Positions 10,516 through 17,917 of a stretch of DNA of 64,000 nucleotides are shown here, in pieces. The stretch is taken from contig JARGFU010000007.1 of NCBI GenBank assembly GCA_029210625.1, positions 91,742 to 155,741 on the forward strand. Reading direction: 5' to 3'. Under the pieces are notes generated by a model, which was given only the letters and a program-made list of their open reading frames with translations, ran no database searches and was not told the origin of the DNA. The stretch is from Deltaproteobacteria bacterium. Its GTDB lineage: Bacteria; Myxococcota; Myxococcia; SLRQ01. Each line of letters opens with the position of its first letter. The first letter of the stretch is position 1. A program made the translations under genes and the position numbers.

Positions 10516-10530
10516 GAATCCTCGCCCCCG

Positions 10531-11655
10531 ATGAAGGCCGTGCTCCACCTCACCCAGGCTTGCAACCTGCGCTGCACCTACTGCTACGCGCCGGACAAGC
10601 AGGTGAAGAAGGCCATGAGCCTCACGACGGCGAAGAAGGCCATCGACCTGGTGACCGGCCTCGGCAACGGCTCGGCCTGCGTCTCCTACTTCGGGGGCGA
10701 GCCCCTCCTGGTCTGGGACACCATCGAGACCCTCACCCGCCACGGCCGGGAGGTCGGCGCGCGCCTGGGCAAGACGATGCACTTCCGGCTCTCGACCAAC
10801 GGCACCCTCTTCGACGAGAGGAAGCTGCGCTTCTGCCGGGAGAACAACATGCTCTTCGCCATCTCCCTCGATGGCGACAAGGAGGCCCACGACGCCCAGC
10901 GGATCCTCCCCAACGGCAAGGGCAGCTTCGATCTCCTCGACTCGAAGCTCGACATGATCCTGGAGCTCTGCCCGCACACGGTCTTCACCAGCGTCATCAC
11001 GCCGCAGAGCGCCGCCCGGCTCTCCTCCTCGATCGAGTACATGTGGGGCCGGGGCATCCGCTACATGGTCCACCAGCTGGACTACACCCACCCCGACTGG
11101 GATCCGGACTCGCTGGCCGTCCTGGAGGAGTCCTACCGCCAGATGGCGGCCTTCTACCTGGACAAGGTCCGCGCCGGGGAGCGCTTCCACCTCTCGGTCT
11201 TCGACGACAAGCTCAAGACCCACGCCGACTCGCCCATCGCGCTGGGCGCCATCTGCGACTTCGGCTCCAAGAAGATCTCGGTGGCCCCCGACGGGCGCCT
11301 CTTCCCCTGCGTGCAGTTCGTCTCCGACCGCGAGGACGCCGCCGCCTACTGCATCGGCGACGTGGAGACGGGCTTCTACCCCCGCCGGGACGAGCTGGTG
11401 CGGCTCAACCGGCAGGAGCGCCGCCAGTGCGACGGCTGCGCGCTCCTCGGCCGCTGCTCGAACTACTGCGGCTGCATGAACTGGCAGGTCACCGGCGAGA
11501 TCACCGAGGTCCCCGGGATCCTCTGCGCCCACGAGCAGATGCTGATCCCCATCGCCGACGAGGTGGGCAACGTCCTCTGGGACGAGAAGAACGCCCACTT
11601 CCTGCAGAAGCACTACAAGCACTTCGACTCCCACTTCGCCTATCGCTTCGACTAG
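10531..11655 (+). CDS. Radical SAM/SPASM domain protein, candidate peptide maturase
   Basis: 374-residue enzyme. CNLRCTYC (about residues 11-18) binds the SAM-cleaving 4Fe-4S cluster, and SYFGGEPLL follows as the usual GGEP motif. The C-terminal third holds a SPASM-type Cys pattern: CDFG, LFPC, CDGCALLGRC, NYCGC and a final ILC, enough for auxiliary iron-sulfur clusters. Such enzymes usually modify a peptide or protein encoded next door. Here the next gene, 11 bases downstream, encodes a Cys-rich lipoprotein with an odd N-terminal extension. The start at 10531 places the Cys motif at the usual distance. The partner's role as substrate is inference. Confidence 0.85.
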   Translation: MKAVLHLTQACNLRCTYCYAPDKQVKKAMSLTTAKKAIDLVTGLGNGSACVSYFGGEPLLVWDTIETLTRHGREVGARLGKTMHFRLSTNGTLFDERKLRFCRENNMLFAISLDGDKEAHDAQRILPNGKGSFDLLDSKLDMILELCPHTVFTSVITPQSAARLSSSIEYMWGRGIRYMVHQLDYTHPDWDPDSLAVLEESYRQMAAFYLDKVRAGERFHLSVFDDKLKTHADSPIALGAICDFGSKKISVAPDGRLFPCVQFVSDREDAAAYCIGDVETGFYPRRDELVRLNRQERRQCDGCALLGRCSNYCGCMNWQVTGEITEVPGILCAHEQMLIPIADEVGNVLWDEKNAHFLQKHYKHFDSHFAYRFD

Positions 11656-11666
11656 AGGAGGGCGCG

Positions 11667-12395
11667 ATGGCACGACACGATTTCCAGGTGAGGCCGCTCG
11701 AGCGCTACGAGGGCGCCCGCTACCACTCCGTGCACCTCCAGCGCGCCGCGGACGCGGCGGCGGTCGAGCTGTCCCGGCCGGTCCCCGTCCCCGAGCGCCG
11801 CCGGCCCTCGCTGATGGAGCTGGTGCGGATCGCCTCGATGACGATCCTGGTCTTCACGCTCTCGATGGCGATGGTCGCCTGCTACTCCGAGAACGACGAC
11901 GACCACCAGCAGCAGTGGATCTCCGACGGGGGCAGCGACGGCGGCGACGACACCGACGGCGGTGACATCACGGCCGGGGTGATGGCCGAGTGCACGCCGG
12001 GCGACGTCTACTGCAGCGACGCCCAGACCCTGCAGACCTGCACTGACGGCTACTGGTACGAGGCGGTGGACTGCAACACCTGGTGCCAGGAGACCTACGG
12101 CCCCGAGTACGGCCAGGCCTGGTCCAACGGCTGCGACGCCGACGCGGCGGAGCCCTGCCAGTGCCAGTACGACATGGTGGCCGGGGAGATGGTGCAGTGC
12201 CTGCCCGGGGACATCTACTGCTCGGATCCGGGCACGGCGCAGGTCTGCAACGAGGACCAGATGACCTACTCGGCCATCGACTGCGCGACCCACTGCGAGC
12301 AGACCCACGGGCCGAGCTTCGGCACCACCGGCTGTGACGAGAGCGACCCGGAGAACTTCTGCGGCTGCACCGAGTTCGTACCCCCGAAGGGGTAG
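11667..12395 (+). CDS. Cys-rich lipoprotein with 50-residue N-terminal extension; possible radical SAM substrate
   Basis: 242 residues. AGAGGAGG lies 6 bases before the ATG at 11667. The first ~50 residues are polar and basic with His/Tyr (RYEGARYHSVHL), then a hydrophobic stretch ends in a lipobox (AMVAC, Cys72), unusually far from the start. A second in-frame ATG at 11814 would give an ordinary lipoprotein signal but has no ribosome site. After an acidic Asp/Gly linker come two copies of an eight-Cys module: CTPGDVYC...QTC...DC...WC...C.C and CLPGDIYC...QVC...DC...HC...C.C. The extension could be a leader recognised by the maturase. It ends 3 bases from the convergent PNGase F-like gene. 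Confidence 0.75.
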   Translation: MARHDFQVRPLERYEGARYHSVHLQRAADAAAVELSRPVPVPERRRPSLMELVRIASMTILVFTLSMAMVACYSENDDDHQQQWISDGGSDGGDDTDGGDITAGVMAECTPGDVYCSDAQTLQTCTDGYWYEAVDCNTWCQETYGPEYGQAWSNGCDADAAEPCQCQYDMVAGEMVQCLPGDIYCSDPGTAQVCNEDQMTYSAIDCATHCEQTHGPSFGTTGCDESDPENFCGCTEFVPPKG

Positions 12396-12398
12396 GTC

Positions 12399-14150
12399 TC
12401 ACTTCGTCTCGTAGAGGACGAGGAAGCTCTGCAGGTCGATCCGGCCCGGGAAGTTCGTCGGGTCGGGGGCCGGCTGCGGGACGTAGGGCTGGCCGTCGAG
12501 GCCCGCGTCGTAGCTGAAGACGTTGGCGCCCACCTGCAGGCGCGAGGTCACGTCGAAGACGTGGGGCGCCACCTCCAGGCCCGGGCACCAGCCGCCCCGG
12601 CCCAGGGGCCAGGTGCCGTACTGGTTGGGGACGACGCCGACCTCCACCTGCTTCATGCAGCCCTCGGGATCGCCCACCCAGGGGTGATCGACGTGAAACT
12701 CGCCGCCGCCGTTCACCCCGAAGTCGTGGGTGTGGTTGCAGAACTCGGCGCAGTTGGCGAGGTCGTCCCCGAAGCCGTGGCCGGTCAGCAGCATGACCAG
12801 CTCGGCCCGCGGGGGGAGGGTCGCGAGCTCGTGGCTGATCGGCGGGTGGTTCGCCACGTAGTTCTCGTCGAAGGTGCCGCCGGTGAAGAGGGGCAGGAGC
12901 GAGGCCGGGCGGGTGGCGCTGCCGGTGTCCCGCAACCGCAGGGTCACGCTGATCAGGTAGGAGGTGCCGTTGGGCTGAACCGGCGCGGTGAAGCGCAGGT
13001 GCTTCTCGCCGCCGTCGCCCAGCAGGGCCAGCGCCCAGGTGGCGTCGACCACCCAGCGCCCCTCCCGGTGGTAGGGGGTGATGAAGCGGCCGAGCTGGGT
13101 GGGGCAGGCCCCGTCGGCGGTCTCGCAGAGCTGGACGTGGGCGAGGTAGTCCCACTCCCCGCAGTTGTTGTCGTCGTGGCCGGGGCAGGCGAGGACGAGG
13201 TCGAGGTCGAGGGCGTCGAAGCTCCGCATCGTCGCGGCGTCGGGGAGGGTGACGGTGGCCCGGTGCTCGCCGGTGGTCTCCACCTCGTCGGCGAAGACGA
13301 TCTCCAGGTCGGCGGGCGGGAGGCCGGCCGCCAGCTGCTCCTCCCACTCGTAGTAGCGCGCCTCGTTGGCGAGGAAGCGCAGCTGGGCGGGGCCCTGCAC
13401 CGGCGCCAGCAGGCCCACCTGCCGGAAGCGCTGGCGGGCGTCGATGGCCAGGGCCGCGGGGCCGTGGGTGCGGATGGTGGGGCCGAGCCAGCCGCCCAGG
13501 TTGTTGGCCGCCCGGGTCACGTAGTGGATGCGGGCGCGCCAGTAGAGGGCCTCCTCGGTGGGCAGGCCGGCGAGGGCGACCTCGACCCGGTTGCGCTGCG
13601 CCGAGACGTGATCAAAGGAGCGATCGACCTGATCGCGGTCCACGTAGGCCAGGAAGTAGAGGTGCACGTTGCGGGGCGTCGCCGCGAGGAAGGCGGCGAC
13701 GTCCGAGGCCCAGACCTGCTCGGTGTAGGCCACCCCCGCGGCGTAGAGGGAGAAGAGGTGGTGGTCCGCGCCGGTCCACTCCTTCTCCAGGTCCCACTCT
13801 CCCCGCAGGGTGGGCAGGACGCTCGGCCCGGCCAGCCCCAGGTAGTCGTTGCTGTAGGGCCCCGCCTGGAAGGGGCGCACCGGCGGCAGGCGTACGTCGA
13901 CGAGGCACTCGGCGCCCACCCCGCAGCCGGTGGCGTCCAGCAGGCAGGCCCGCACGGTGGCGTCCTCGCAGCCGAAGACGCAGCGCGCATCGTCCACCTC
14001 CGGGCAGTCCTCCATCGAGGTGCAGCGCGCCAGGCAGGCATCGCCCGCGTCCACCGGCCCCGCGTCGGGCTCGCCGCCCTCCGGGGAGGGGCAGGCGACG
14101 AGCGAGGCGGAGAGCGCGAGGAAGAGGAGGGCCTGCCGGGAGGAGGTCAT
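12399..14150 (-). CDS. PNGase F-like lipoprotein (peptide:N-glycosidase family)
   Basis: 583-residue predicted lipoprotein (lipobox LVAC) with a Cys-rich N-terminal segment (about 40-90). The last ~330 residues align with Flavobacterium PNGase F: CGEWDYLAHV (about 330) matches its CDEWDRYANV, which holds catalytic Asp60, and GRFITPY follows in both. Further on, CAEFCNHTH (about 467) matches CAEWCFRTH with Glu206, and GGWCPG matches AGWCPG. By this eye alignment, Glu118 (GREYS) falls on Ser in GTSYL. PNGase F removes N-linked glycans from glycoproteins. An extra domain of about 200 residues precedes the match. The ATG at 14150 is chosen for the signal peptide; a GTG at 14168 is possible. Confidence 0.8.
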   Translation of the reverse strand: MTSSRQALLFLALSASLVACPSPEGGEPDAGPVDAGDACLARCTSMEDCPEVDDARCVFGCEDATVRACLLDATGCGVGAECLVDVRLPPVRPFQAGPYSNDYLGLAGPSVLPTLRGEWDLEKEWTGADHHLFSLYAAGVAYTEQVWASDVAAFLAATPRNVHLYFLAYVDRDQVDRSFDHVSAQRNRVEVALAGLPTEEALYWRARIHYVTRAANNLGGWLGPTIRTHGPAALAIDARQRFRQVGLLAPVQGPAQLRFLANEARYYEWEEQLAAGLPPADLEIVFADEVETTGEHRATVTLPDAATMRSFDALDLDLVLACPGHDDNNCGEWDYLAHVQLCETADGACPTQLGRFITPYHREGRWVVDATWALALLGDGGEKHLRFTAPVQPNGTSYLISVTLRLRDTGSATRPASLLPLFTGGTFDENYVANHPPISHELATLPPRAELVMLLTGHGFGDDLANCAEFCNHTHDFGVNGGGEFHVDHPWVGDPEGCMKQVEVGVVPNQYGTWPLGRGGWCPGLEVAPHVFDVTSRLQVGANVFSYDAGLDGQPYVPQPAPDPTNFPGRIDLQSFLVLYETK

Positions 14151-14177
14151 CCTCCCAGCATAGCCCACGCGAGTCAG

Positions 14178-14732
14178 CTAGCTCTCCGCCTGCAGGTGCG
14201 CCTCGAGCATCCAGAGCTTCTCGTCGGCGCCCCGCACGAGCTCGGTGAAGAGGTCGGCGGTGGCGGGATCCTTCAGCCGCTCGGCCGCGTCGATCGAGGC
14301 GCGGAGAGAGCGGGTGTAGGTCCGCACGGCGTCCACGAGGGCCCGGAGGTGCTCGGTGCCCGCCACGGCGTCGCCCGGGTAGGGCGAGAGCGGCGTGCTG
14401 GGGACGATGGCCTGGAGGGTGCCCGCGGCGACGCCCCCGAGCTGCACCGCTCGCTCGGCGAGCTGGTCGTTCCAGGCCGAGACCTCGGCGTGGAGCCGGT
14501 CGAAGAGCTCGTGGAGCTGCAGGAAGGCCGGGCCCTTCACGTTCCAGTGGGCCTGCTTCGCCTGCAGGGCCAGGTCGAGGCCGGTGGCCAGGTTCCGGTT
14601 GAGCAGGCGGATGATCTCCAGCTTGATGTGCTCGAGCTCCTCCTCCCGCGAGCCGCTGTGGGTCTCGGGCTCGTCTGCGCCGAGGTTCAGGAGATTGGAG
14701 GGATTCAACTTCTGGACAATGTCTAGCTTCAT
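14178..14732 (-). CDS. dps: Dps-family ferritin-like DNA-protection protein
   Basis: 184 residues, slightly longer than typical Dps because of an N-terminal tail of about 25 residues. The Dps ferroxidase motif KQAHWNVKGPAFLQLHELFD (His, Asp and Glu ligands) and the C-terminal helix with DLFTELVRGADEKLWMLEAH are present. Dps dodecamers oxidise Fe(II) with hydrogen peroxide, store the iron and protect DNA. The gene lies 47 bases downstream of a PerR-like regulator on the same strand and no operator is seen in that gap, so it is probably co-transcribed and peroxide-responsive. Confidence 0.93.
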   Translation of the reverse strand: MKLDIVQKLNPSNLLNLGADEPETHSGSREEELEHIKLEIIRLLNRNLATGLDLALQAKQAHWNVKGPAFLQLHELFDRLHAEVSAWNDQLAERAVQLGGVAAGTLQAIVPSTPLSPYPGDAVAGTEHLRALVDAVRTYTRSLRASIDAAERLKDPATADLFTELVRGADEKLWMLEAHLQAES

Positions 14733-14779
14733 GGTCGCAGTTGCCGGACGCTTCCCGGTCCGGCCAGGGAAGGGGGTTT

Positions 14780-15184
14780 CTAGGGGGTCGGGGTCCGCCG
14801 ACCCCGGAGCACCACCTGGTGCTCGCGGATCGCGAGGCCCTCGAGCTTCTCCAGCCCGGAGACCGAGAGGGCCTCCCAGGCCACGTCGTGGATGCTGCCG
14901 TCGTCCTCGTCGACGAAGTGGTGGTGGTCGTCGACCTTCGAGTCGAAGACCACCTTCCCCTCGGTCAGGACGAAGCTGCGCAGCAGGCCCTTCTGCACGA
15001 AGAGGTTCAGGGTGTTGTAGACGGTCGCCCGGGAGACCTGGGGGAAGGTCTCCCGCACCCGGGAGAAGACCCGCTCCGCCGAGGGGTGGTCGCCGGTGTG
15101 CAGGACGTAGCGGGCGACCGCGACCCGCTGGGCGGAGGGATTGATCCCGTGCTCCCGCAGGAGGGTGACGTCGTCGTGGGCCAT
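14780..15184 (-). CDS. Fur-family regulator, PerR-like, without CxxC zinc site
   Basis: 134 residues. The winged helix includes SRATVYNTL, the Fur-family recognition helix. The dimerisation domain has VVFDSKVDDHHHF, the regulatory metal-ligand pattern. The segment that normally reads CxxC (structural zinc) is DEDDG here, and no Cys is present anywhere in the protein, as in some proteobacterial PerR/Irr-type proteins. Its start sits 4 bases from a 17-bp palindrome that should be its own operator, so it is predicted to repress itself and the downstream dps gene until peroxide or metal changes release it. Confidence 0.88.
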   Translation of the reverse strand: MAHDDVTLLREHGINPSAQRVAVARYVLHTGDHPSAERVFSRVRETFPQVSRATVYNTLNLFVQKGLLRSFVLTEGKVVFDSKVDDHHHFVDEDDGSIHDVAWEALSVSGLEKLEGLAIREHQVVLRGRRTPTP

Positions 15185-15187
15185 GAC

Positions 15188-15204
15188 TTTAGACTAAGTC
15201 TAAA
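15188..15204. promoter_or_regulatory. PerR/Fur-type operator
   Basis: TTTAGACTAAGTCTAAA is a perfect 8-1-8 inverted repeat and fits the PerR-box layout (TTAnAATnATTnTAA). It overlaps the predicted -10 element and ends 4 bases before the start codon of the PerR-like gene, so bound repressor would block both transcription and start-site access. Confidence 0.85.
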
Positions 15205-15219
15205 GGTGGACTTTGTCAA
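15191..15219 (-). promoter_or_regulatory. Promoter of perR-like/dps operon
   Basis: On the minus strand TTGACA (15219-15214) and TAGTCT (15196-15191) are separated by 17 bases. The -10 lies inside the operator. Expected transcription start is at or very near the ATG at 15184 and no ribosome site exists, so the message is probably leaderless. Confidence 0.65.
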
Positions 15220-15225
15220 GCGGAC

Positions 15226-16677
15226 TCAGGGCAGGGGGTGGGGCATCCCCAGGCCGCCCCCGACGAAGTCGAAGCTCTCGCCGTAGGTCTTCATCATCAG
15301 CTTGAAGGCGCTGAGCATGTAGGTCCGCTTGTAGCCCTTCGGGAGGGCCAGGACCTCCTTCATCTTGTGCCGGTAGAACTTCATGTAGCAGCGCCCGAGG
15401 GCCTTGGTGACCTCCTCCAGGCTCATGGCCTCCGGCTCGATGATGGGGGTCACCAGGTTGTACTTCGAGTAGTCCCAGACCCGGATCCGGTCCTTCATCT
15501 CCGCGTAGATCGGCGTGAAGGGCATGGGCGTGACGACCGGGAAGACTGCCACGTCGGGGTTCAGGTAGATGGCCGACTCGATGGTCCGCTCGATCGACTC
15601 CCAGGTCTCGGTGGGGAAGCCGATCATGAACGAGGCCTCGGTCATGATCTCGTGCTCGCGCAGCAGATCGAGGGCGCGCTTGTTCTGCTCGAAGGCCGTG
15701 CCCTTGTTGAGGACCGAGAGCACCTCGTCCTCGGCGCTCTCGGCGCCGATGTAGACGTGGACGATACCCGCCCGGGCGTACTTCTCGAGGATGTCCTCGT
15801 CCCGGATGATGTCCTCGACCCGGGTCTCGATGAGGAGCCGCACGCCGAGCTCCGCCTCGATGAGCAGGTCGAGGTAGTGCTCCCAGCGGCGCCGGTTCTT
15901 GGTCGGGTAGGCGTCGATGAGGGTGAAGTACTCGACCTGGTGCGCCTCGATGAGGTGCCGCATCTCGGCGACCACGGCCTCGGGCTCGCGGCTGCGCCAG
16001 TCCTTCTCCCAGAACATCCGCTGGCTGCAGAAGGCGCAGCCCATGTCGCAGCCGCGCGAGGAGAGGATCGAGGCCATCCGGCCCTGGGGCTCGACGAGGT
16101 AGTGGTAGTCCTCCCAGTCCAGGAGGTGCCAGGCGGGCTCGAGGGTGTCGAGGGCCTCGATGTGCGGCTGGCGGGGGGTCACCACGGTCTCGCTGCCCCG
16201 GCGGAAGGCCAGGCCGGCGACCGCGGCGCGGGCCTCGGGGGTCGGGGCCTGCAGGAGGGCCATGAGGATGGCCTCGGGCTCGCCGCGCAGGACGTAGTCG
16301 ATCTGGTTGGCGGGGTCCCCGAGCATCTCGTGGAACATGAAGGTGGGGTGGGGGCCGCCGGTGAGGGTGACGATCGCCGGATCGACCTCCTTGGCCAGGT
16401 TCAGGATCCGGATGACGTCCGGCACGGTGGCCGTGCTGATGGCGCCGGTCACCGGCAGGTAGTCGATGGCCATGACGAAGTCGGGGCGGTAGCGCTCGAT
16501 CTCCTCGCGGATCTCGGCGAAGCCCAGCTTCTTGTTCATGGCGTCGAAGATGCGGGCCTCGGCGCCCGCCTGGAGGGCGGCGCCGGCGAGGTAGGTCAGG
16601 TGGAGCGGCGGCCAGGTGCCCACCACCTGCACCCCCCAGCAGTGATAGGGGGCGGTCACGAACAGGATCTTCTTCAT
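15226..16677 (-). CDS. B12-binding domain radical SAM protein
   Basis: 483 residues. The N-terminal half (about 1-180) is a Rossmann-like cobalamin-binding domain with TLTGGPHPTF. Then comes the radical SAM core with CDMGCAFC (about 207) and a TIM-barrel pattern (YFTLIDAYPTKN, VHVYIGAES, SFMIGFPTET). The layout is class B radical SAM, a group of methylases and ring-forming enzymes such as BchE and HpnJ-like proteins. The substrate cannot be told. The gene stands alone with a divergent neighbour at 16766. The ATG at 16677 fits the family N-terminus (MKKILFVTAPY). Confidence 0.85.
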   Translation of the reverse strand: MKKILFVTAPYHCWGVQVVGTWPPLHLTYLAGAALQAGAEARIFDAMNKKLGFAEIREEIERYRPDFVMAIDYLPVTGAISTATVPDVIRILNLAKEVDPAIVTLTGGPHPTFMFHEMLGDPANQIDYVLRGEPEAILMALLQAPTPEARAAVAGLAFRRGSETVVTPRQPHIEALDTLEPAWHLLDWEDYHYLVEPQGRMASILSSRGCDMGCAFCSQRMFWEKDWRSREPEAVVAEMRHLIEAHQVEYFTLIDAYPTKNRRRWEHYLDLLIEAELGVRLLIETRVEDIIRDEDILEKYARAGIVHVYIGAESAEDEVLSVLNKGTAFEQNKRALDLLREHEIMTEASFMIGFPTETWESIERTIESAIYLNPDVAVFPVVTPMPFTPIYAEMKDRIRVWDYSKYNLVTPIIEPEAMSLEEVTKALGRCYMKFYRHKMKEVLALPKGYKRTYMLSAFKLMMKTYGESFDFVGGGLGMPHPLP

Positions 16678-16765
16678 CGAGAGGAGAACCTAGGCCATGG
16701 CGGGCGAAGACGCACGCGGCGCGTGCTGGTGTCCGGCTCCCGGGGGCGCTATCTGAAGGAGCGCG

Positions 16766-17917
16766 ATGCACTGGCGTCCACTCCAGCTCACCCTCGTCCT
16801 CGCCGGCCTCCTCCTCTCCGCCGCCTGTGCCCACGTGCGGGCGGGGGGGCGCACCCTCGAGCGGGGCGTCGCGCCGCGGGCGGGGGTGGTCGCCTTCTCC
16901 CCCGACGGAGAGCGGCTGGCGCTGGTGCGCGGGGGTGACCTCGTCGTGCTCGGCCTCGACGGAGCGGTCGAGCAGACGCTGGACGGCCTCGGCGCCCGGC
17001 AGGTGGACTGGAGCGAGGTCCACGGCCTGCTCGTGATCCACGAGGTCGAGGGGGAGCCCCGCCTCTCGCGGATCGATCCGGCGAGCGGGGAGCGAACGCC
17101 GCTCCCACTCGAGGGGAGCCCCGACGGCGTGCGCGCCTGGGGCGAGCGGCTGGCAGTGGTCGACGCCCACCTGCGGCCGATGCGCTTCGGGGTGGTCGGC
17201 GGCATCGATCTGATCAGCGTGGATCCCGCGGGCCCGGGGCGCCCCCGGCTCTCCCACTCCGTCTCCTTCCCGACCCGGGAGGGTGACCAGGACTTCCTCG
17301 CGGGCTGGCTCCACGCCATGCCGCGCCCGGGGGTGGGGAGCCTGGCGGTGGCGCTCTACAAGGACCCTCCGGCCGTGCCCCCCTCCTGCCTGATCGTGGA
17401 GGTCGATCCGGTCGCGGGTGAGCCGCGGCGCCTCCACGAGGCCCCGGGCCAGCGCTTCACCCTGCCGCTCTCCTTCTCGGCGGACGGCGGCCGGCTGGCC
17501 TACACGGACGACGCCGGGGCGCTGCACCTGGTGGACCTGAAGAGCGGCGCGGTCTCGCCGGGCCCGGAGAGCCCGGCGCGGGGTCTGGCGCCGACCTTCG
17601 GTCCGCGGGGCCGCTGGCTGCACCTCGGCGGCTGGCTCGTCGATCTCTCCGCGTCCACCTCCCGCCAGCTCCTGCGCGACGCGCCGGAGGCCCTCGGCAC
17701 CTTCTCTCCCGACGGCGGACACCTGGCGGTGGTCGATGCGCGGGGCCTGCACCTCTTCACCCTCGCGCGCGACCCGGCGCCCCCGCTCGAGCCCGACGCG
17801 GCGCTCGCCGCCAAGCTCGCCACCCTGCGCGGGTTGCTCCGGAAGAACCTCATCACCGAGACCGACTACCTCGAGCGGCGCGATGGCCTGCTGCGCGCCG
17901 CAGGGCACCTGCCATGA
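16766..17917 (+). CDS. Beta-propeller-like lipoprotein with SHOCT-like tail
   Basis: 383-residue lipoprotein (lipobox LSAAC). The body contains repeated FSPDGERLA / FSADGGRLAY / FSPDGGHLAV motifs, the TolB/WD40-type propeller blade signature. The last ~30 residues (LRGLLRKNLITETDYLERRDGLL) resemble a SHOCT domain (short helical tail with LITE.E). The stop overlaps the start of the multiheme cytochrome by four bases (ATGA), so the two are co-translated. The cytochrome ends in a similar tail, hinting that the pair assemble together. Function unknown. Confidence 0.75.
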   Translation: MHWRPLQLTLVLAGLLLSAACAHVRAGGRTLERGVAPRAGVVAFSPDGERLALVRGGDLVVLGLDGAVEQTLDGLGARQVDWSEVHGLLVIHEVEGEPRLSRIDPASGERTPLPLEGSPDGVRAWGERLAVVDAHLRPMRFGVVGGIDLISVDPAGPGRPRLSHSVSFPTREGDQDFLAGWLHAMPRPGVGSLAVALYKDPPAVPPSCLIVEVDPVAGEPRRLHEAPGQRFTLPLSFSADGGRLAYTDDAGALHLVDLKSGAVSPGPESPARGLAPTFGPRGRWLHLGGWLVDLSASTSRQLLRDAPEALGTFSPDGGHLAVVDARGLHLFTLARDPAPPLEPDAALAAKLATLRGLLRKNLITETDYLERRDGLLRAAGHLP

